Shown: piece by piece, positions 40,651 through 53,097 of the stretch
How positions within the stretch are numbered: the stretch's first letter is position 1
Layout of the letters: the number at the start of each line of letters is the position of its first letter
From: Coniferiporia sulphurascens
Taxonomy: Eukaryota > Basidiomycota > Agaricomycetes > Hymenochaetales > Hymenochaetaceae
NCBI GenBank assembly: GCA_002794785.1
Contig: NBBA01000003.1
Coordinates: forward strand, 2,108,001-2,172,000
Direction of reading: 5' to 3'
Length of the DNA stretch: 64,000 nt
The notes under the pieces: model-generated
What the model was told of the DNA's origin: nothing
Seen by the model: the letters and a program-made list of their open reading frames with translations, nothing else
The model's database searches: none
Translations under genes and position numbers: made by a program

Positions 40651-42208
40651 TTTTTTTTTTTTTTTTTTAAAATTATTCCTGCAGTATTACATAATTACAA
40701 GCTGCCCCCCCAAAGGGGGGGCCCTAACTACATAATAACAGAGGTGCCCATCATCGCACAACACATGAAACTGGGCGGGGACCCTGCTCCCCAAAGGGTG
40801 CCAAGGTGGGAAGGGTCCCTATTAGTGAAGGCAAAGCAAGAGGGAGGAATACATATCGCTACGACGAAACCAAGCGGATGAGGGCAGGTAACAGGGGTAA
40901 CTTTGAATTGGAAAGGGAGAGCGAGAGCACTGGCCGGGACATATGTGGGAGAGTCTGAAAAGCAATCACTGAGTAGAGGAAAAGGGGGGGAGCATACCTG
41001 AAAGCTCCAAGAGAGCCGGGTCTGGGTCCTGGGGTCAGGGTCCAAGCATACAACTCATGTATCCCCTGAGGAGGTCCAAGTCCATATCTTTGTCGGTAGG
41101 GTGCCCCTCTAAGTCCATCGCTGTGAAGGCCAAGCGGATGGTGGCAGAGGTGCAGTCAGAGAGGCGGTTCAAGTGCCCGGTCAATTTCAGCCAGCAGCAC
41201 AGAACCTGGAGACAGTTTTCATTGGCCCACTCAGTATTGTGGGTTGGAAGTGGGTCGCGGGGGGGCCAGACCTTTCGGATCCATGGCTGGAATGTACGGC
41301 ACCTGCCCAAGACATGGGCGGTGGATTGGGCTGGCCAGGGGGGTGGTTGTGCCACCTGCAGTGCGAGATCAGGCCATGTCTGTGCCGGTAGACTGAGTCG
41401 AAGCTCAGCCAGTAGCCCCCATAGGGACCAGCACAACAGAGGACCTGGGCGACTGCCGATAGCTCCTGACGGGGATGGTCGACCAACTGGTTGAGTAGCT
41501 TCCGTGGTCTGCGGGAAGGGATGCCATTGACAGCTAAGTATTTATCGGCTGTCGAAGCAAGAGGGCAGGCGAGTGAGAGGGACCATCATTCCATGAGGGT
41601 GTTGACGGCGGCCTCTTTCAATGCGGAGGTGGAGGGGGCGAGGGAGGACAGGGGAATATTTGTCGCAAACTTGGCCTTGTGATCGGCCCATTCATTCCCT
41701 GGTATGTCGGAGTGACCTGGGCACCATACAAAATGTATGGAAAGTTCCAGATACGAGTCCAAGAGAGTCTGGACCCCAGCCTTCCATTGATGAAGGAGAT
41801 GGGTGCCTGGGACTGGTGCCCATGTGCGGATAAGGTGGAGTGCCGTCAGCGAATCTGACAGAAAGAAGATGTCAGATGTGACAGGCAGTAGTTCCCAGAG
41901 GTGGTGTGTGGCCCACATAGGCGCAGAGGTGAGGGAGAAAATCTCTGCATCCGTTGCTGTGGCACATGTGGGGGAGGCGAGTCAGTGCGATTTTAGGTGG
42001 GTGAGGCCCATCATGGTGCAGACGGCAGAGCCAGACTTTGTCCCCATGCGAGAGCCACTGGTGAAGACCTGGAGATGGGTGAGGGTGCTCAGGGAGTGTG
42101 CGGCTTCCATGGATTGTTCGTGGGTGTCTTTGCTAACCGGAGTGATAGGAGAGGCAAATGATACTCGGCCGTTTGTAAATGCCAGAGGATCCATCCATGG
42201 GGGATGAG
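40651..42208 (-). mobile_element. LINE-B copy l, 5'-truncated
   Basis: Minus strand: T18 tail, hairpin (loop TTTG), 3' UTR, and ORF2 from the C-terminus to the start of RNase H. Reads RGYMSCMLGP at the end (as in T and f), TNHTEWANENCLQVL, GPYGGYWLSFDSVYRHRHG, CPGHSDIPGNEWADHKAKFA, LSDSLTAL, FTSGSRMGTKSG (D to S). It stops at the tail of m in the codons for HPPWMDPLAF. Stops at 41982-41984 and 41586 region are TGA. Confidence 0.85.
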
Positions 42209-42533
42209 TTTTTATTATTATTATTATTATTATTATTCCTGCAGTATTACATAATTACAAGCTGCCCCCCAAAGGGGGGGCCCTAACTACATAACAATGG
42301 AGGCGCCCATCATTGCGCATCGCACAAAACTGGGCGGGGGCTCTGCTCCCTGAGGGGTGCCGAAGTGTGAAGAGCCCCTATTGGGTTATATGAGGTGCCG
42401 AAAAGAGGAGGGATACATATCACTATGAACGAGCCAAATGGATGAGGGCAGGCAAAGTAAGAAGCTTAGAAGTGATAAGGGGGTGGTGAGAGCGCCGGCT
42501 GGGACGTATTCATAGGAATTCGAAAGGCAGGCT

Positions 42534-45500
42534 TCAAGCTGAGGGAAAAGGGGGAGTTGTACCTGATAGCTCCAAGAGGGCCGGGTCCGAGTCCTGGGTT
42601 CTGGGTCTGAGCATACGATGCATGTATTCCCGTAGGAGGCCCAGGTCCATGTCTTCATCAGTGGGGTGTCCATCCAGGTCCATTGCGGCAAAGGATAGCC
42701 TGATGGTGCCTGTGGCGTGGTCAGAGAGGCGGTTCAGGTGCCCCATTAGCTTAAGCCAGCGGCGCAGAACCGGGAGGCAGTTTTTGTCAGCCCACTCAGA
42801 GTGGTGGACTGGGAGGGGGTCCCGAGGTGGCCATACATGTCATATCCACGAGTGGAAGGTGCTGCAGCTGCCGAGGATGTGGGCAGTCGACTGTGCAGGC
42901 CAGGGTGGGTGGTTGTGCCACTGACAGTGCGATATCAGGCCATGTCTGCGCCAGTAGGCTGAGTCTAAGCTCAGCCAGTAACCCCCGTAGGGACCAGCGC
43001 GGCAGAGGACTTGAGCGACTGCGGATAGCTCGCTCCGGGGGTGGTCGACCGAGTGCATGAGTAGCTTTCGGGGTCGGCAGGATGGGAGGCCATGTACCAC
43101 TAAGTACTTGTCAGCGGTTGAGGCCAGGGGGCAGGCTAGTGAGAGCGTCCATTGTTCCATGAGTGTGTGGACAGTGACTTCTTTCAGTGCGGAGGTGGAG
43201 GGCTTTAAGTCGGATGAGGGGAGCTGAGTCGCCATTTTCGCTTCTGTGTCAGCCCATTCATTGCCAGGGATGTCCGAGTGGCCGGGACACCACACGAAAT
43301 GGATGGTGAGCTGGGGGTATGAGTCCAGCAGGGTCTCCACACCTGCTTTCCATATGTGAAGGAGGTGAGCGCCTGGTGAGGCGGCCCATGTGCAGAAAAG
43401 GTGTATTGCAGTCAGCAAATCAGACAAAAAGAAGATGTCTGATGCAACACGCAGTTGTGCTGGGAGGCGGCGTGCAACCCAGCCCGGGGCTGTAGCGAGG
43501 GAGAACTCCTCAGCATCCATGGCAGTAGCACAGGTGGGGGACTCCAGTCATTGCAACTGGAGGTGGGTGGGACCTAGCATTGCGCAGATGGAGGAGCCAG
43601 ACTTGTCATCAATGCATGATCCATCCGTGAATACTTGGACATGGGGGGTGGAGCCTAATGCTCGGGTGGCACGCACAAATTGTTTGCAAGTGTCGGCACT
43701 GACTGGGGTGGCTGGGGTGGTGAAGTGGACTTGGCCATTGGTCAAGGCCAGGGGGTCCGTCCATAGGGGATGCATGTATGCAGGGACTTGCTGAACCCGA
43801 GGGGCTCGGAGCTGCAGAGAAAGTGAAAAAGGTCTGTTAGCTACATTTTTAAATAATTTATGGCCAATAGAGTGGGGGGTGCGCCAAAGGCGAAGAGAAT
43901 GGGTAGTCTTTATATATTCGAAATAGAAAGAGAGAGGGGGACAGAGCAAAGAAAATTTGTGGAATGGGGGGAGGCGCCCTTATAGACACCTAGGATCCAG
44001 CAGCAGGCCATGTTTTGTATGGTCTGGAGTTGGTTTACCAGTGTTTTTTGGCAGCGGCCATGGTACCATACTGGCACCCCCCAGGCGAGGACAGAGCGGA
44101 CGCAGGAGGTATAAAGGTGGTGAAGTAGGAGGGCCGATATGCTGTGTTGGGTGTTGCCCAGAATGCGGAGGGCAGCTAGTGTTGAGAGCCCCCTAGAGCG
44201 CATGTGCTCCACATGGGGCTTGAAAGAGAGGCCCAGATCCCACCATATCCCCAACCATCAGAGTGGGATTGAGGGGCGGATCAGGGTGTTGGGGTTGACC
44301 TGTATGCCGGCAGTGTCCCAGCCATCGTAGCCAGTGCATCGCCACAGTGGGTGAAAGTGGAGGCACTCTGTCTTGGCCGCCTCGATGTTGAGACCTATGG
44401 TGCCGAAGAGGTTGTCGAGTTGTTGGTAGGTGCGGGCAAGGGTGTGGCAGTTGGATGCCACTGAGGGACCTACACAGATTAGTAGATGGTCGTCAACATA
44501 TGCCAGGGCGGTGGTGCCGGCTTGGTGAAAGTGCCGGAGGACCACTCCTGCAAAGATTGTTGACAGGATGGGGGAGACTGGCGATCCTTGAGGGGTGCCT
44601 AGGTCAGGTTTAGGGGCAGTAGGGAGGGTGGTGCCATCGAATGCTACAGCTACCTGCTGGTCCATCATGAAAGACAAGCACCAGTTGGCCATGTCGGGGG
44701 CACAACCGAGGTCTAACAGTTGTCAATGGAGGAGTTGGGGGTGCACTGAGTTGAAGAAGCCCTGAATGTCGACTGCAAGGACTGAGCAGACAAGGCCCTC
44801 TGAGTGGGCACATTCTGCAATCTGTAGGAGGTGTTGGGCAGCGTCATAGACCGAATGGCCTTGACGCCCCCCATATTGGTTAGGTGGCAGCCAGTCTTGC
44901 ATGTTTGCAAGGTACTGGAGCCAGTTAGCTATAATCTTTTCAAGGAGTTTCCCTAGGGTCTCCTCGAGGGTTATGGGCCGGTATGATCTTGGCAAGAAGG
45001 GATCTTTCTTGTTAGGCTTCCGGAGCATCACCACCTTTGCCGCCCACCAGCACTCAGGGTGGTGCCCTTGGCGCAGACAGTTGTTGAAAAGTGAGAGAAT
45101 CTCCTCGGGGTAGGCATCAACTACCCATTTCAGGGGTCGGTAACCTATTCCCGAGAGGCCTGGAGCCAACAAGTTAGAGGTGTCGGACAGTGCCCCTGTA
45201 AGCTCCATGAGGAGAATAGGCGGGGCAGCTGGTTGGGATGGTGGTGGTGGGGTGTTGGCCGCTGCCAGGGGTGGGGGGGGCATAAAGAAGGTTTCTCAGA
45301 AGAGCTCACCTTTTTCGGCGTCCATCTGGGTGAATGAGCCGTCTCGCTTTTTGAGCGAGGGGATGGGGGTTGGTCGGTTGCCAAGGCCGCGTTTGGCCCA
45401 GCTCCATATGTTGGAGGCATCCGCTTCTGATGCCTGGTCGGTGTAGAACTGTCATTTGGCCGTCCTGATGCCTCTCTTGAAGGCATGTCGCACTGATGCA

Positions 45501-46531
45501 CGCTGGAGGGGGGTGGTGGCTGTTGTAATGGCGGATAACAGGGTCTTGCAGTGGGGTGACCACCATGGGACTTCCGTTTTTGACGGCTTGGAGAGTTGGG
45601 TGAACGGCTGGAGCGTGGCAACCATCGAGTCACTGACTGCTTTAGCTTTGATGTCCAAGGTGTGGGTGTCGAGCCCCGGTAGTCGGAACGCTGCTTCGAG
45701 GAGTGGGAAGGCAATGTCGGTCCATTCCTCCTTGTCGGCTGGCAGAAGCCGGCAGGTCTTTAAGACTGGAGGGGGGGGCTGAAATGGCAAGGACCACCTG
45801 AGGATAGCATGGTCAGACAGTGAGGAGGGGTCGGAGGTAGCCGAATCTAAAATAGTGTTGGGGTTGACCAAGGGTGGGGCCCAAATCATGTCAATGGGAC
45901 ACTGGTGATGATTGCCGTTGGGTCGTGAGTCACTGTCAGGAAGATGGGCAGGTGCCAGGCCGTGCCCACAGAAAAAGTCATCGAGGGGCTGAGTCCCCAG
46001 GTCGTCTCGTCGTGGGACGGGGAATTCGGACCACAAGTGGTGGCGATGGTTAAAGTCGCCTGCCACGAGTAGAGTGGTGGCCAGTTCCGAGGGGAGTGAG
46101 AAAATGAAAGACTCACCTGGGTACTGGGGGGAGGCGTTCTCTCGGTCTGGGGGGTGCATGCCATAATAGTTGCACACCCAGAGGGTGAGTTGGGATCGGA
46201 CCTCCACTGTCAGTACATCGGTGCCATGGGATGCGGCTCTGAGGATTGACCATGAAGTGGGGGGGAGGGCTCAGGAGACATACGTGACTACCCTGGGGCG
46301 TGTCTCAGGCGGTAGTACTGGTGTGTAGCCGGGGATAGTGGGGACATTGAGGACTGGGGAGCCGGCTGGGTCAGTAAGAGATGGTTGCAGACCTATTTGA
46401 TACCAGGGTGGTTCCTGTATGAGAATTAGGTGTGGGGGGGATGGATCAGTTGAAAGGACCAGGATTAGGGAATGAATCACTGCTAGTGAGTGGGCAGCGT
46501 TCCACTGTAGGATAGAGAGTGTCTCTATCAT
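42534..46531 (-). pseudogene. LINE-B m ORF2: EN, RT, RNase H
   Basis: ATG at 46531 (MIETLSILQWN). Seven nonsense codons, at 46273-46271, 45454-45452, about 45298, 44725-44723, 44260-44258, 43550-43548 and 42842-42840, are all TGA where relatives have arginine. A single frameshift lies near 43940 (a shortened C run). EN: QEPPWYQ, VAGDFNHRHHLWSE, LSDHAILRWS. RT: KPNKKDPF, GTPQGSPVSPILST, AYVDDHLL near 44490. RNase H: FTDGSCIDDKSG, MDAEEFSL, LSDLLTAI, CPGHSDIPGNEWAD. C-terminus: GPYGGYWLSLDSAY, REYMHRMLRP. Confidence 0.88.
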
Positions 46532-48573
46532 ATTTCCTCCATCTGTTCGTCAGTGGGGTCGGCATCGAGGGCCTCAATGATTTGGCGGTAGCGCCTTTTC
46601 TTTGGGCATGTCGGCAGGGTGGCGGGGTGATTGCCTTTGCAGTTGATTCATTGGCGAGGGTGGGGGCATGTGTCGCCCTCCGGTACTGCATTGGTGGCGC
46701 AGTGGGTGCACGATTTGTGGTGATTATGGGTCAAATGTGCCCCCGCGCAGTCAGCGCAGCATGGTTGAGCTCGGCAACCCTTGGTTCCATGGCCGAGGCC
46801 CTGGCACCGTTCACATTGCATGAGGGTGGGGTGAATGGGCGGGACCAAGAGCTGGAGGGCGGACCCAAACATCCATACATGTGGCCTCTTGAGGAGGTGC
46901 TCATGGATGGAACTGTTGGGGTTGACGAAGGAGAAGGCCACTGGGCACCTGTCCAATGCTGGCAGGTGATCTTTGGTGGCAGAGAAGTGGGGGGTGACTA
47001 TGAAGTTAAGGTTGAGGAGTGCCGGGTTGTGCCGGACTTCGGCCAGGAGGGCCTTCTCAGAGATGGTGTGTCCATTTTGCCTGAACAGGAAGTCCTTGCA
47101 GGGCACCATGGAGATGCGGAGCGTGGACCTGGGGTGGACTCTGGAGGGGGTTAGGGAGAAGGCAGACGGGATAGTGATTCCTGCTGCGATGCACTCTGAG
47201 CACATATGGGTGGCAAATGCTGCGGAGTGACGGTCAATGATCGTCTCCGTGGTCGGGTTAGCCGAGGATGGTCGTGCCGCAAAGGTTGTAACGATGTTTC
47301 CCTTCACATTGAACAAAGAGGGGAGGACCGGGACACAGTCTGCAGTGGGGAGGGAGGCGAAAAACTCACGTGACACCTTGGTTAGGGCCATCATGGATTT
47401 CTGGTTTTCGGCACGGATGCTGACGGTGGGGGTGAGGACCAAGGTTGGGTCCTTGGTGTACATTGTGGGTGGGGGTGGTACCTTCCACATGTGCTTCTTC
47501 TTCTTCTGTGTCGGGTTGATGACCACGCCAGTGGCAGGGGCCACTGGGGTAGGATTGGCAGTTGTCGGAGGGGCCGCAGATGCTGCCACTTGTGCATAGG
47601 AGGTGGGGGCAACCGCAGTGGTCGCTTGGGGGGCCGGTTGCTGTTGCTGTTGTTGCTGTTGTTGTTGTTGGGCGGGCCTAGAGCTGATGGTGGCCATCTG
47701 ATGTGAGATAGAAGCTATGTCAGTAGTCAGGTGCTTGACTGCGTCAGTCAGCGCCCTCATTTCTGGGGTTCCGGTGGTGGCCGGGGTCCTCTGGGGGGGG
47801 CGAGCTGGGGCGAAGGGTTCCAGGAGGGCGATTACCGCCCCCTCCCTCGCAAAGTTGTAGGCCATTACCGCATTACAGTAAATGATGTTTTGGGGGTATG
47901 TCCTGTCTTGCTCTATGTTGGCCAGTGTTTTTTGGACGTTCCAGAGGAGGTCACCCACAAACTGCGCAGCCTTGACATCAATCATCTTGGTGGTGGCCTC
48001 CCTGGTTTGCTGGTCAAAGTCGTCCAGGGTGTGGGTGAGGGAGTACATGAAGCCTGCGGTGTGCTGTTCATGTTGTTGGGCGGGGGGTCCTCTCGGGGTG
48101 AGAGGCGACATGGCGGCAGAGGAGCGTTTCCGCCCAAGGCTTGTGCCTCCCACCTGTTGCGGGGGGGTATGGGGGTCAACCGCCATTTCTGGGGCTGTCT
48201 CACCTGTTTCGATGGAGCCGTGGATCGACCCTACCGAGGCGGCTGGGGAGCCGACTTGGGATGTTGCCCTTGATTCTGCTTGTGCTTGGGCAGTGAAGTC
48301 GTAGGCCGAGATCATTTGGGAGTCACCAATTGCTGGGGATGGTGCCAGGGCATCCGGGGAGGAGGTCAATGGCAGGAAGCCGGTTAGGGATTCTTGTTGG
48401 GGGGTGGTGGGAGCGGCTGTTCCGTGCCTCACAGCAGCGGCAGCACCGGTGGAGGCCCAGTTGGCGGCCATCCTAGCGACCCGGTCGGGATTGGCATTGG
48501 CCGATGGGGCGGGTGGGGGGTTGGTTCGGGTTGTTTGACAGAGAGTGTTCCAGTAATCACCTGGGTTCAACAT
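46528..48573 (-). pseudogene. LINE-B m ORF1, open for 641 codons, then one nonsense codon
   Basis: ATG at 48573 (MLNPGDYWNTL), 55 nt after the element's 5' end. Open to TGA at 46650-46648, after CPHPRQ, where relatives have TGC (a C-to-A change, not a CpG event). The last zinc knuckle CKGDHPATLPTC-type text and the ORF1 end follow in the same frame. Contents: Ala-rich N-terminus, LGRKRSSAAMSPLTPRG, a helical FVGDLLWNVQKTLANIEQD segment, a run of 11 glutamines (about 47640-47675), a basic TQKKKKHMWK patch, TPSRVHPRSTLRISMVPC, knuckles CERCQGLGHGTKGC and CADCAGAHLTHNHHKSC. The most complete ORF1 in the window. Confidence 0.9.
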
Positions 48574-48628
48574 GGGGGAGTTTTAGCTGCCTGCACTAGT
48601 CGATGGTGGTGGTTACTGGTCAAGAAGG

Positions 48629-48829
48629 TGTTCCTCCCTCCTTCCGTTTACTTTCTAAATAGGGGCCCTTCCCACTTTGGCTCCCCACGGGGAGCAGGGC
48701 CCCTGCCCAGTTTCATGTGTTGTGCAATGACGGGTGCCTCTGTTGTTATGTAGTTAGGGCCCCCCCTTTGGGGGGGCAGCTTGTAATTATGTAATACTGC
48801 AGGAATAATTTAAAAAAAAAAAAAAAAAA
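48629..48829 (+). mobile_element. LINE 3' UTR fragment e
   Basis: About 200 bp, plus strand: end of a LINE-B 3' UTR (from TTCCTCCCTCC), hairpin (loop TTTG), invariant block and an A17 tail. No coding sequence. It lies between the 5' end of LINE m and RT fragment W. Confidence 0.8.
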
Positions 48830-49362
48830 GAACATACACAGCCCTCAGCATGGGCTCACTCCGCAATCTGTAGGAGGTGTTGGGTGGCATCGTAGATGGA
48901 ATGTCCTTGATGCCCCCTGTATTGGTTAGGTGGCAGCCAGTCTCTCATGTTAGCGAGGAACTGGAGCCAGTTAGCTATAATCTTCTTGAGGAGTTTCCCT
49001 AAGGTCTCCTCTAGGGTAATGGGCTGATATGAGTGCGGTGAAAAGGGGTCCTTCTTGTTTGGCTTCCGGAGCATCACCACTTTTGCTGCCTGCCAGCACT
49101 TGGGGTGGTGCCCCATGCACAGACAGTTGTTGAAAAGGGCAAGGATCTCCTCGGGGTAAGTGTCTACTACCCATTTGAGAGGGTGGTAACCGATTCCCAA
49201 GAGGCCTGGGGCTGACAAGTTGGAGGTGTTGGACAGTGCCCCTGTAAGCTCTGTGAGGAGGATGGGTGGGGCAGCTGGTTTGGGAGGGGGGGGCGGCATG
49301 TCGGCCACTTGTTGGGGTGGTGGGGGCATGAAGAAAGTCGTGCGAAAAAGCTCACCTTTCTC
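48830..49362 (-). pseudogene. Fragment W: LINE-B RT N-terminal part
   Basis: The minus strand encodes PPPPQQVADMPPPP, PILLTELTGALSNTSNLSAP, GIGYHPLKWVVDTYPEEI, KPNKKDPFSPHSYQPITL, LGKLLKKIIANWLQFLANMR and DWLPPNQYRGHQGHSIYDAT in one open frame of about 157 codons. Bounded by fragment e and the tail of chimera 2. Its neighbours in an intact LINE are not found adjacent. Confidence 0.85.
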
Positions 49363-49545
49363 TTTTTTTTTTAAAAATTATTCCTGCAGTATTACATAAT
49401 TACAAGCTGCCCCCCCAAAGGGGGGGCCCTAACTACATAACAACAGAGGCACCCATCATCACACAATGCACGAAACTGGGTGGGGGCCCTGCTCCCCAAA
49501 GGGTGCCGGGCTGAGACGTATTCAGAGGAATTCGAAAGGCAGGCT

Positions 49546-50138
49546 TCAAGAGGAAGGAAAAGGAGGAGACATACCTGATAGCTCCAAAAGGGCTGGGTCC
49601 GAGTCCTGGGTTCTGGGTCCGAGCATATGACGCATATATTCCTGTAGGAGGTCCAGGTCCATGTCTTCATTGGTGGGGTGACCGTCTAGGTCCATCACGG
49701 CAAATGACAGCCTGATGGCACCTGCAGTGCAGTCAGATAGGCAGTTTAGGTGCCCCATTAGCTTAAGCCAGCGGCACAAAACCGGGAGGCAGTTTTTGTC
49801 AGCCCACTCAGAGTGGTGGACTGGGAGAGGGTCCCGAGGTGGCCATATGTGTTGTATCCATGAGTGGAAGGTGCTGCAGCCGCCGAGGATGTGGGCAGTC
49901 GACTGTGTGGGCCAGGGGGGGTGGTTGTGCCACTGACAGTGTGAGATCAGGCCATGTCTGCGCTGGTAGGTTGAGTCGAAGCTCAACCAGTAGCCCCCGT
50001 AGGGACTGGCGCGGCAGAGGACTTGAGCTACTGTGGATAGCTCACTATGGGGGTGGTCAACCGAGTGCATGAGTAGCTTACGGGGTCGTCGGGATGGGAG
50101 GCTGTGTACTGCTAAGTATTTGTCGGCAGTTGAGGCCA
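49546..50138 (-). pseudogene. LINE-B C-terminal ORF2 part of chimera 2
   Basis: About 195 codons open without a stop: LASTADKYLAVHSLPSRRP, RPRKLLMHSVDHPHSEL, GPYGGYWLSFDSTYQRRHG, HILGGCSTFHSW, HHSEWADKNCLPVL, GHPTNEDMDLDLLQEYMRH and LELSGMSPPFPSS. Upstream the same frame runs on into the R unit, giving an apparent longer ORF (from 50280) with no family resemblance over its first third. It holds the GGYW block and the CX2HX11HX4C motif; RNase H, RT and EN are absent. Confidence 0.82.
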
Positions 50139-51412
50139 GAATTAAAGGGCGCCCTTGTGGGACCCCACTACGTGTGCACCTTCCTCGTGACATAGATGCC
50201 TGACCAGTAGGACTTATACCCGACATGCTGTCCTCTACGGCACACTGGATTGGGAAGGGCGTGCCGTGCCAGGGAGACATTCCGAGTGGGGGTCACAGCA
50301 CCATAGGCACTACCCCACCCATTGGGTGCCCCCCTACCCTACACATTCCCCCCCTTACCCCGCTTTCCACTGTAGAGTGCTGCTAGTTTCTGGGAATCAA
50401 CTTAAGCATGCAATAGGACTTACTCCTACATGCACCCACGCCAGATTTAGTGCTCTGGAGCCAGTGGAGGGAACTATCCCCCACCGCTACAGCTCGCTCC
50501 ATAGTGGAGGGGTTTCCTAGACCCCCCTGGAGTTTCCTGTTCCCCGGCACACACTTCAGAGCCCTGAAGGGGAATACTCAGGCACAAGGCCCGCTTCTGG
50601 ATCCGCAATGTACTGGAGCTGACGTGTCACCCTTGCTTGGACCCCAGCGCTTGTTACAGCCGCCAGGGAGTCCGCTCAGACTAACCACCTCTTGAGGGGT
50701 ACCAGCATCCTTCCCACTTCGATGGGAGAGGGCCAGCTACCAGGGACTTCCTGCGATTGCTAGGTGAGCCCCAGTGTTATCCCCCAAGAGGCCCATGGTG
50801 GCCTGTCGCTTTCGTGTCGGCTGGTTCTTATTGCAACGCCATGTGTTAAGAAGCCCCTATCTCCTTATAGCAACTAGTGCTGTCATCAGAGACCCTTTTG
50901 GGATTTGGGGTGGCAGTTTTTATGGTTTGTCATGCCAGGGACAACGCGGCCCCAGGATTTTAAGTCCCGACCTGAAGGTCAGATCCGAGTCTCCCCAAAC
51001 CCGAGGTCTCCCGGCCGAAGCCAACTGCTGAAGGGCAGAGGGTTACCCCCCCCCACATGGGTTTGGGGATGTTAATGTCGTGTCCCCCCCCTAACTGGCA
51101 GGCATATGCCCCTTGTGCCACCCAAAGGCGGACCAGTGAGCACACCATCCTCGAGAAGGTCAGCACAGATGTGAGAGCAGATCATCCTCACCGAGTCTCC
51201 CCCCAAGAGGACGTTAACAACGGGTCCTCATGCCAGCCGGCAAACGCAAGTGCCCGTCTCCCGCCATCCAACAACACCGCTACAGCGCCTCGGCAACCGG
51301 CCAGCTGCCCTCCCTATAAGGGTGGGCAGTCGGAGCGCCTTCTCTCATGTTGCCCCAGTAGTATACCAGAGCTAGACATGGGTTGCTGTGACTGACCAGA
51401 GATGACCCCAGA
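50133..51412 (-). repeat. R unit, chimera 2 copy
   Basis: Reverse-complement copy of the sequence at 23203-23567, 29980-30522 and 31086-31467. Here the two halves are contiguous (joint near 51050, within a G/C run), which proves that LINE Y and solo LTR S1 are later insertions in the other copy. The 3' end of R reads CCCTTTAATTCTGGCCT in both copies just before the LINE joint. No recognised coding domain. Confidence 0.75.
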
Positions 51413-51470
51413 CATCCTTCTTGACCAGTAACCACCACCATTGACTAGTGTGGGCAGCTAAAATGACCCC

Positions 51471-51935
51471 ATGTTGAACCCCAGTGGATACAGGAATGCT
51501 CTACATTCGACTCGACCACCCCCCCCACCTCCCTCATTGGCCAGCACTGATGCCGACAGGGCCGCCAGGGCTGCTGCCAATTGGGTGGCCGCCGGCACCA
51601 CTGCTGCCGCTCTACACGGCACACAATCCCGCACCATCCCCCCCTCATCATGGTCTGTCCTCAGGGTTGCCTCATCCAGCACCAATGTCCTCACCATTGA
51701 AATCCGCACCCATCTGACGATCTGCCTGTGCAACTTTTACAGGATGCACGTGCTGGACCATACCACCACCACCCCACAATACCCAGGTGAGTCGTTCCTC
51801 TATACGATCCCGCCAGACTTGGCCTCCACCCTCCTGGTGGCAGGCGACTTCAACCGTCACCACCATTCATGGTCCGAACTCCTTGCTGCTCAGCAGGAGG
51901 ACTTGAGGGCGCAACCCCTCGATGACTTCTTTTGA
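51471..51935 (+). pseudogene. LINE f fusion ORF: ORF1 N-terminus joined in frame to EN
   Basis: Starts at the native ORF1 ATG (MLNPSGYRNALHST), reads about 52 ORF1 residues to AAALHGT, then continues without a break into EN text SRTIPPSSWSVLRVAS, LVAGDFNRHHHSWSELL and PLDDFF, ending at TGA (CGA in relatives). The join removes the zinc knuckles, the ORF1/ORF2 overlap and the N-terminal EN with its QEPP motif. A chance in-frame deletion product; no sign that the fusion was amplified. Confidence 0.85.
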
Positions 51936-52104
51936 GAGCACAGCCTTGCGCCAGCTCACCTCCCGGATTCTGACTCACAGCCCGTTGACAACCGCTGGTG
52001 GTGCCCTATTGACATGGTCTGGGCCCCACCCACCCTTAACCCCGACTCCATCATAGACTTGGGCTCATCAACCACCTCCCCACTGTCCAACCATGCCATG
52101 CTGC

Positions 52105-52534
52105 TCTTTTTTTTTTTTTTTTTAATTATTATTCCTGCAGTATTACGTAATTACAAGCTGCCCCCCCAAAGGGGGGCCCTAACTACATAACAACAGAGGC
52201 ACCCATCATTGCGCAGCGCACAAAACTGGGCAGGGGCCCTGCTCCCCGAAGGGTGCCAAGGTGTGAAGGGCCCCTATTAGTACAAAAGATGGCAAAGAGG
52301 GAGGAATACATATCACTATGGCGATACCAAATGGACGAGTGTAGGCAAAGGGGGTAGCTTAGAATGGTGAATGGGAGGGTGAGAGCACCAGCCGGGACAT
52401 ACGACTAGGAGTCCGAAAGGCGGTCACAGGTCAGAGATAAAGGGTGGGAGTGTACCTGAAAGCTCCAAGAGCGCCGGGTCCGAGTCCTGGGTATGAGGTC
52501 CGAGCATATGGCGCATGTAGTCCCTAAGGAGGTC
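52105..52534 (-). mobile_element. LINE-B copy o, short 3' fragment inserted in LINE f EN
   Basis: Minus strand: T-rich tail, hairpin (loop TTTG), 3' UTR and the last ORF2 codons (RDYMRHMLGPHTQDSDPALL reading leftwards). Target duplication CCATGCCATGCTGC, 14 bp and perfect (52091-52104 and 53100-53113). Its right copy is separated from the element by solo LTR S2, which landed on the junction. Confidence 0.93.
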
Positions 52535-52536
52535 CA

Positions 52537-53097
52537 TGTTAAGCTCAATGGTTACGCGGTGATCGACGTCAGGGCTTCCTGATCAACGAGGCTGTGGATA
52601 TGGCAACGGGGCTTCCTAGATGTCGTAAGTCGAAGGTGATCGGTGATGGGGCTTCCTGATCGGCGATGTGGATGCGGTAGGCTTCTGTAGTGAGTCGGGT
52701 TATGACGAAGCGGCTGATGGCACAATGGCATGCAGTAGACTTGGTGGTAACAGATAATGGGCTTGTATGAACAAAGAGCACAAGCTTAGGGCTTGTGCTA
52801 CTGAAGTTACATGCTTATATGCTACTCTATGTGTTTACTACTGTAGTGGCCTGTGTAGGGTAGTTTACCAGACTATGGAAGGTCATGGAAACCCAAGGAA
52901 TGCCTTGGTAATACAAGTAGGGCTGTCAGTAAGCAAGGCACGTCATGGTGATGCGATAAGGCATCATCATGGCGTCTTATGGCACAAGTCAAAATAAGGA
53001 TGAGTAAGGCAGAGAAATGGGGGAGTTGCACTGACTGATGATGATGAAGAGGAAGTGAGTCAGCGCAGTAAGGGGAAAGTAAAGGAAAATTGTAACA
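52537..53097 (+). repeat. Solo LTR S2 (561 bp)
   Basis: The same LTR family as 30523-31080 (roughly nine-tenths identical by eye), TGTTAAGCTC...AATTGTAACA, with its own 5-bp duplication GTCCA (52532-52536 and 53098-53102). Shares the array of CTTCCT motifs near the left end. The parental LTR element's internal region is not in the window. Strand is arbitrary. Confidence 0.9.

Larger units (their letters stand above)
42209..48628 (-). mobile_element. Full-length LINE-B copy m
   Basis: 6420 bp on the minus strand: an (ATT)n tail from 42209, hairpin (loop TTTG), 3' UTR, ORF2, ATGA overlap, ORF1, and leader ending CCTTCTTGACC at about 48628. The left flank is LINE l, the right flank a LINE 3' UTR scrap (e), so the two sides do not show a common target duplication. 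Confidence 0.9.

Noticed and set aside
42201..42208. Target duplication for LINE m at GGGATGAG
   Set aside because: The right flank at 48629 does not repeat it. The junction with fragment e looks rearranged.
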